Part shown: positions 58,219 to 64,000 of the stretch, in pieces | How positions within the stretch are numbered: the first letter of the stretch is position 1 | Layout: each line of letters starts with the position of its first letter | Source of the DNA: Atherinomorus stipes | Lineage: Eukaryota > Chordata > Actinopteri > Atheriniformes > Atherinidae | Length of the DNA stretch: 64,000 nt | Direction: 5' to 3' | NCBI GenBank assembly: GCA_023101725.1 | Contig: JALJCO010010564.1 | Span: forward strand, 434,001-498,000 | Program-made: the position numbers and the translations under genes | The notes under the pieces: model-generated | Told to the model about the DNA's origin: nothing | The model's input: only the letters and a program-made list of their open reading frames with translations | The model's database searches: none

Positions 58219-59428
58219 AGCGAGACGCACAGCTTGCGATGACCCCCCCCCATCTGGTCGCACACTCTGCTCGCAGGTCTCTCAGGATGGGAATCTTCAT
58301 CGCCGTGTAAGACACTGGGTCCACAAAGATTTTTCAAAAGGTACAAAGGGGGGGTTACATTTTGTTTGTGTGCACATGGGACACAAACATTTTGAAAAGT
58401 TCTCTTGATTTCACTTTACAGCGTTTTCTTTAGATTCTGTAAATGATTTCTGTTTTGTAAATGATGTAAATAACTAAAACTTTGCATTTCTGTATTTGGA
58501 AACAAAATAAAGCATTTCAAACTTACAAAAAGTGGCTCAGTCTTCACTGGTTTATCCACACACCCTCTCTTCTTGCCCTCTGAAGACTGGTTCTCCTGCA
58601 GGATTTTTGGCTTGTAGTAGTACAGTAGTACAGACCCCCCAGGTAGAGTCTAGAGATAAAGAAAATGTTATACTGACAATGTGCACATGCTAAGATTTAT
58701 CAGAGCTTGCTCCATTATCTTTACCTGCACAGCATTCCAAGGAAAAACCACATTCTTTAGTGCAAAACGAAGGATGACACTGGAACACCTCCACTGGTGG
58801 GGGGGGGACTCATTTTTTCCAGCTTTCGGGATTCACTTGTTCAACATGACTTTCTCCAATTTGAACAATGAGGATGTTCCTAAATAAGAGGAGAAAACAT
58901 GTCACCAAATTACTCTCAGTTACTGGAAAACTTCAATTAACTGAATACTTTAAAAAAAACAAAAAAAACAAAACAAAACTAGTTATTAGTTTTGTAATTT
59001 GGTTTGAGTGCAGATGACGGCTCTCAAAACAATTTTATGACCATCAAATGCAACACTTCATTTCACAGTGCAGTATAATAACCAGAACATAAAATGTAAT
59101 CCAGTTCAAATAATCACTCAGTGTTTTCCATCTCGAATTGTGAAAGAATCTGTGTAAAAATAATCAAGAAGCCTGTCTAATGTCAATGCCTGTGTCAAAT
59201 ACAGACCTATTCAGTGACCACAAAAATAGTGGCCCAGGATTTATTTCATTTGCCCCAAAATTTAAGGCAAAAAACGAATAGATGAATACAAATAAATTTG
59301 GTGCACTTAACTCATTAACTGTCAGACGTTTTCAGAGCAGAGAGCTCCATGTTGCCAAGATTTCTAAATATTTTCACTGATTTTTGGAGAGCCACAAATA
59401 CTGTGTACTATGCCGAAGTAAACACCAG

Positions 59429-60923
59429 GGGCCTGTACGACGAAGCCGGATTTTCTCTTATCGAGGTAACTTCAGGGTTAACCCTGGGTTTTTCGTCCTA
59501 TGACGCTGGTTCACTTCTGATCGGGTTATATCTCCCCGGTAACTTATTCTGAACGCCTAACCTGGTCTGGACCAGGTTAAGTTCTGGATAAGAGATCTCC
59601 GACTATGAAAGCACCACTCCCTGACCAATCAGCACTCTCGGAAAATGGCCTGCCCATTTTTTAGAAGATCCTGTCGATGCCGGTGCGCAGATTGTGAGAG
59701 GAGTTCTTAGAAGAGAGAGAATATTCAGAGATGGTGCAACCCTTTGGATTTGCCACATAACACTTTATATGAAAGATATCGGTTTTCCTCTGCTGGACTC
59801 CGTTACATCTGTCAGCTGTTAGAGCCGTACATCACTAATGTAACGCATCGCAGCCGGACACCGACAACACCACAGATGCTCTTCATCACACTGAGGTTTT
59901 ATTAATGTTAGACTAATTGAATTAATTCTGATATAGACCAACGCCTCACCTCGAGTGGAAAAAAAAATTAGTGCTGTACTGATGTAGCTGAAAAGCTTAT
60001 TTTTTGTGGCCGAATTATGCTCACGGTCCCACTCAGTAAAACGTCATTCATTTATTTATTCATTCATTCATTCACTGGTAGTTTGATGCACACCGTTGGC
60101 GACACTGAAAACGTATAAAAACATGTCATGTAATACCCGCTTTTCCCCTGTGGGCTGCACAAATATTAAATGAAATTCCATTCATTCATGAAAGAGTGTG
60201 GCAGCATAGAATCTCGTCAATGGCCGGTTTGGATTATATATTTGTATTTGTTCTTTACTTGTTCCCATGATCGTCTTGCGCTGCGGGGTTGCATCTGAAA
60301 TAATGTGATTAAGAGGTCACACATGTAGAAAACATGAATTTATGGAGCGCACACCCACCCATGCCGGCATGGTGAAGGGTTACAACACGTTCAACGATAT
60401 GAGCCTAAAATATCCATATGCACAGCATGAGAAGCAAATATAGTGAGGAAGTGCTGTAGTGTGATGAACACTAAATGATCAGAGTCCGATATTGTTCCAT
60501 GATTGTACAATCGCACGGACTTGCTGCGCATTAACAGCCAGCATTAATGGCTTTTGCTGCGGCGACTGTGTTGCCGCAGCATAAATGGAGCCATTTATTA
60601 TCATTCCTGAATCATAATGTCGTGTTATCATTCAGGAACGATGAACCTGAATTCTACATATTTCTTAAGTATCATCGTCTGCTCCTCCATGGTGAAATAT
60701 GTCGCTCTCTGTTTCTCCATGTCTGTGATTGGTCAGATGCTTCCAACGCCGCCTCTTTTATGTGAGCGCGCACTGATTAAGATTGGAAAACCCTGGGTTG
60801 AGTTACCGAGTTGATAACCAGCTTCATAGTACCGTTTATCAAGACCGCAGATGTCTGGTTAAGTCAACCCAGGTAACTGAGAGAAATCCCGGGCATGTTA
60901 ATCCGGCTTCGTCGTACAGGCCC
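59429..60923 (+). mobile_element. PIF-Harbinger deletion derivative
   Basis: 1495 bp with identical terminal inverted repeats GGGCCTGTACGACGAAGCC (left) and its reverse complement (right), continuing GGAT. Flanked by CAG on both sides (59426-59428 and 60924-60926). It lies in an intron of the Kolobok transposase. A related unoccupied sequence is at 40320-40340. Confidence 0.92.
59646..59905 (+). pseudogene. Harbinger transposase N-terminal exon
   Basis: Reads MACPF, then with one frame change DPVDAGAQIVRGVLRRERIF, NPLDLPHNTLYERYRFSSAG, LRYICQLLEPYITNVTHRSR and TPTTPQMLFITLRF. This matches the same N-terminal region as the element at 7316 but is clearly a different subfamily. The catalytic part (IDGTH onward) is missing, so the element depends on transposase from elsewhere. 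Confidence 0.82.
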
Positions 60924-61253
60924 CAGAACTATCACAAGAAAGCGGAGACTGTTCTTTCATCAGAAAAACAAAAACAATTGCGTCCAGTTTTTTTCCATTC
61001 TTTAGCAACTGCAGCAGAACATGGGGGATCATAAAAATACCTGCAGAGTCAGCCCTCGTGTCACCACCAACAGTGGTCTTTCCCTCCATGCTGAGACGTT
61101 GTAGGATGTCATTCTGTGAAGACGTCCACTGGTGGACAATCACCGGCTCAGTGAACATACGGGCATGCAGCTGCACAGGCTCTGAAGATCTGGAAAGAAA
61201 AAAAATGATGGTATATAAAATCTGCTATATTTACTGCCATTTGCCCTGTTTTT

Positions 61254-61400
61254 CTGTGAGGATAAACATTTTGTTTTCCTCCATGTTCTTCTGTGAGGAT
61301 AAACATTTTGTTTTCCTCCATGTTCTTCTGTGAGGATAAACATTTTGTTTTCCTCCATGTTCTTCTGTGAGGATAAACATTTTGTTTTCCTCCAACCTTT
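61254..61400. repeat. 37-bp tandem repeat, four units
   Basis: CTGTGAGGATAAACATTTTG plus TTTTCCTCCATGTTCTT repeated almost perfectly in a Kolobok intron. Minus-strand ORFs across it are shadows. Confidence 0.92.
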
Positions 61401-62419
61401 TCAAGTCTGAAGAAAGATGCTTCACTGATGTTCACCACTGCAGAAAGTTCAGTGTTCCCATAAAATTCCCAACGATTAGTAATACCGTTTCAAATTTCAG
61501 TTATCGTTAAACCCGTGACTGATTACTGCACTTTGAAAAACTGTTATGTTTCTTATTGTCTGGAAAATCAGCAGCAGTCCCAGTTTGCATTATTTAACAT
61601 ACGAAAACATGGTGGAAAGCAACAAATGCATCCATGTGGACAGTTCTGGAGATTTCTCCCCCCTTATAAAGGACAAAGCAGACGTCTAGATCCATTTTGG
61701 ATATTTTTGAAGATGCTGGTGGCGTATTTCATAACTGTCATCATTTTGGTCACAATAACCGTGATATGAAATTTTTGTATCGTTACATCCATCCCCACAC
61801 GTAATATACATCTTTGTCTTGTGTGGGATGTTTGATACAACATAAAGAAAGGAAGAAAAAAAAAGGAGGAAAAAATTAAGGACTGTAGCTGCCAGAATAT
61901 TCACTGCTTGTTTTTCTAATGAAGTCTCATCATGTACGGCATGAATGTAGGGACACTACAGCAACTTACATGTCTGTTGAAAGTGACACTGAGGCAGAGT
62001 TTGCAGGATCATAGGTGACATCCTCCTCTCGTGACTGCCATTGAAGATGTGCCCTCAAATGGATCCTCTCCCTCCTCCATTTCCTCACAAGGTCTTTTTG
62101 CTGGTCTCTATTGGAGTTGAAGTTAAAAAGTGGGTTAGTGGTTACACAAGGAAGTGTGGCTGTCCAACCATGTTTGCAGGACACAGAGGCCTGGACAGCT
62201 GTTGATTATATTTCACTAGTTAATCTACGCATGATATATCAAAACACCTCAGTAAAAACAGCACGAGTTACAGTGAAAGTAAAGAGTAAAGTTTCATTAC
62301 CAGTAAATAAAAATAATTCCACACAGCTACAAACCTGCACTTCTGAAGCGTGGCTGTAATGTCAGATCAGTCTGGGAGGCAGCATCTGTTTTTCCTGCAC
62401 TCAGTAGTGGTGTGCTCAC

Positions 62420-63121
62420 CTGAGGAAGAAATCAAAGTGATCAGAAATTAACCTTCTACTTTATAAATACTATTATTAGAAAGAAAAAAGACTAATGTAC
62501 ACATCTTATGATGCATATCGTTTGAATAAACTAAAGTTACATGAACACAAAACTAAAAGTCATGCAACAGTGCCATATTACAGCATATTGTCTAAGTCAG
62601 TAAAGTACATAAATAGCTTTAGCTGGCAGTCTTGCACACCGTGTCCGTGCCGTTATCGGTGGGGGTCCAGAACAAGCAGGCTGCATGTGTGTGCACTCTG
62701 AGCCTGCGTCTCTGTCCCGTTAATGAGCGCTGATTTGCGGCAGCTGTTGTTGCGTGATCTCCGCTATCTTTGCATTACAAGCTGCAACAACGTGTGCAAA
62801 CGAGCCGGGAACATTAGCTCGTTTACATTCTGCCGTACACCCCCCCCCACCGCTCCTCCTCCGTTCACAGTTGCAAACAGCGTGTAAACTTTAAAAGCCT
62901 TTTCACTAAATGCCCCACAGTAACAGTATTCATGTAAAAAAGAAAGAGAAAGGCTGTTGTGGTCTCTCCGTACAACGCGTTCGTGGTATAATGAGAGAAA
63001 GTTTCCTTCTCACACAACATGGCTAACAGCTGATGTAACTCGGCTAAAAGCTAACGCTGGCTGTGTTTTGCCGACATGTCGCTAAAATGATTTAAAAACA
63101 CGGTTAAACCTGACAACTTAC
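62420..63121. other. Kolobok transposase intron
   Basis: Non-coding between the THAP exon and the next transposase exon. Contains a C-run at 62840-62848. No exon is recognised. Confidence 0.4.
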
Positions 63122-63260
63122 CTCCTCCGATGTTGAAGGCGGCTCACAGAGAGTTGGTATGACTCCAAGTTTCAGCCACAGTTTAGTGGCAAAGCCGGAC
63201 TGGAGCTGAAACAGGCTGCTGATAGACTCCGGTGTAAAATGCTCACTCAGCACATACATG

Positions 63261-63724
63261 AACTCTTTTCAGACCGTTTCAGGAGGATTTCCAGGAAAAA
63301 TAAAAGATATATCCATCGAGTCCACACTTATTCAGCTGATACTGCAAAAAGACTTGTTTCTTGCAGCATGAAACAGAGCAGCTAGCATGATGTCCTCTCC
63401 CCACCGCATTCTCAGTTGCTCAATGCGGAGCAAGGACGGTTGTAGCTCGGAGGGGGGTGGGGGCGCGCGCGGGGGGGGGGGGGGGGGTGTTGAGAGCAAG
63501 AGGGCTGTACCAGTGACAGTGGGAGGGCCTAGTAGGCGGGCCAGGTCTTCTTCGTACGTCACAAAGAGACCGTTTTGCTGGAGGACTCTTTCACAGAAAT
63601 GCAGGGAGGGAGAAATACAGAGAGTACGCATCTGCACACACTTCAGGGGGTCTCCATAGACTCCAGCAAGTTATAATTATGTGTTAAAAACTTGAAAAAG
63701 TGCATTTTGCATAATATGGGACCT
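63261..63724. other. Kolobok right subterminal region
   Basis: Contains a long G-run (63470-63487) and a short minus-strand frame (63332-63637) without a clear domain; the first THAP exon should be in or near here but is not recognisable. It ends in the TTAA-flanked TIR. Confidence 0.4.
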
Positions 63725-64000
63725 TTAAATGGACCAATACCGCATTTTTAAATATCAGTATATCAGCATATGAAAATATTGTGATATTTCAGTGTATCGA
63801 TATTATTTTCCTCCCCCTAGTCTTCAGAAGTTTTAAAGTCTGCTAAAAAAGAAGTTTTTGAAGAAGTAGTTTTGGGGTTTTTTAGACTTTAGAAACAGCA
63901 GGCTGATCCATTAAATATCAGTGGGGTGGCCGATGTCCCATACTCAGATTTAAGGCCGATATAGGTCGATACCGATAGGGGGCCGGTTATAATGTGCATC

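Larger units (their letters stand above)
58196..63260 (-). pseudogene. Kolobok transposase with N-terminal THAP domain (spliced, decayed)
   Basis: Exons on the minus strand: 63122-63260, MYVLSEHFTPESISSLFQLQ and GVIPTL (C-terminal half of a THAP zinc finger, AVPTIF-like) to PPSTSEE, donor GTAAGT; 62335-62419, VSTPLLSAGKTDAASQTDL; 61970-62107, EEDVTYDPANSASVSLSTD; 61041-61189, HQWTSSQNDILQRLSMEGKT then GGDTRADSAG, the presumed first catalytic aspartate region; 58725-58872, SSLFKLEKVMLNK and SVILRFALKNVVFP; 58527-58649; 58196-about 58345, KIFVDPVSYTAMKIPILRDL and SCASRFNQEGEP, stop. Across the 58725/58649 junction the reading is GMLC-R-LYLGGLYY, as the family predicts. Stops and frameshifts in the last exons, and missing exons between 61041 and 58872, make it dead. 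The first THAP exon was not found. Confidence 0.75.
56043..63724. mobile_element. Kolobok-type DNA transposon with two convergent genes
   Basis: 7.68 kb with short terminal inverted repeats AGGTCCAATATTATGG and, reversed, AGGTCCCATATTATGC, and TTAA on both sides (56039-56042 and 63725-63728). TTAA duplication plus the transposase type defines Kolobok. The left half carries a plus-strand gene with a P2X7-ballast-like domain, the right half a minus-strand THAP-transposase gene. Insertions inside: MITE M1 (57380-57590) and a Harbinger (59429-60923). Both genes are damaged, so this copy is not autonomous. Confidence 0.8.
55832..63819. mobile_element. hAT-type element B (copy 2) inside A
   Basis: Ends TAGGGGTGGGAAAAAATATC and, reversed, TAGGGGGAGGAAAATAATAT. 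The bodies on either side of the Kolobok insertion (55832-56042 and 63725-63819) join into a roughly 300-bp MITE-like sequence. No 8-bp duplication is visible at its borders. Confidence 0.55.
55674..64000. mobile_element. hAT-type element A (copy 2), runs off the window
   Basis: Left end TAGGGATGCATGATATTGG at 55674. Its other end would lie beyond 64000, where sequence 63820-64000 mirrors 41740-41924 of copy 1. It hosts element B and, within that, the Kolobok element. Confidence 0.6.

Noticed and set aside
63332..63659. Proline-rich ORFs across the G-run at 63470-63487
   Set aside because: Generated by the homopolymer; no clear THAP N-terminus could be read from them.
36274..64000. A second castor2 exon (CKFFSLTETPEDYT-type)
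   Set aside because: Searched by eye in three frames and not found; the sequence is explained by repeats and unique non-coding DNA.

Overview
This window looks like nuclear DNA from a teleost fish. There is no dense coding. Instead it holds exon-sized conserved pieces, GT-AG introns, A/T-rich spacers, (GT)n and (TA)n microsatellites and a very high load of eukaryotic transposons typical of fish (Tc1, hAT, PIF-Harbinger, Kolobok/TTAA elements, Penelope, jockey-superfamily LINEs). Only one host protein-coding exon is recognised with confidence: exon 1 of a CASTOR-family gene (castor2-like, arginine sensor of the mTORC1 pathway) at 36161-36273 on the + strand. It ends in a consensus splice donor. 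No second exon could be found by eye, so roughly 36.3-64 kb is probably TE-filled first intron.

Layout. 0-1.3 kb: 3' end of a Penelope-like element, broken by a frameshift and a palindromic MITE. 1.3-5.4 kb: dispersed repeats, a 1.5-kb polypurine tract, a Tc1 relic and a hAT-like element carrying a 40-bp minisatellite. 5.4-6.7 kb: single-copy sequence, including a possible conserved non-coding element. 6.7-13 kb: a LINE RT relic, then a decayed PIF-Harbinger element (transposase exons plus a Myb/SANT-like gene) with several insertions. 14.1-29.3 kb: a large symmetric structure, two inverted repeat arms (about 15.1-17.2 and 24.4-28.8 kb) around a 7.2-kb core of LINE relics and MITEs. 30-34.4 kb: a Tc1 element with a decayed transposase, TTAA elements and a TIR element. 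34.4-40 kb: host promoter region, castor2-like exon 1 and a 49-bp minisatellite. 40.2-51.4 kb: nested and back-to-back hAT and TTAA elements. 51.6-55.7 kb: an intact 3.1-kb LINE endonuclease-RT frame inside a hAT element inside a hAT MITE. 55.7-64 kb: a hAT-type element containing a 7.7-kb Kolobok element, itself interrupted by a Harbinger.

The most striking item is the Kolobok element at 56043-63724 (TTAA duplication, short TIRs). It carries two spliced genes pointing at each other: on the minus strand a THAP-containing Kolobok transposase, on the plus strand a protein resembling the cytoplasmic (ballast) domain of P2X7 receptors. Their stop codons overlap, so the two coding regions share about 23 bp tail to tail. 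Both genes are decayed in this copy.

Almost everything else is explained as transposon bodies, and target-site duplications are visible for many of them, which allows the order of insertions to be read. All calls are from reading the sequence without database searches; family names rest on recognised motifs.
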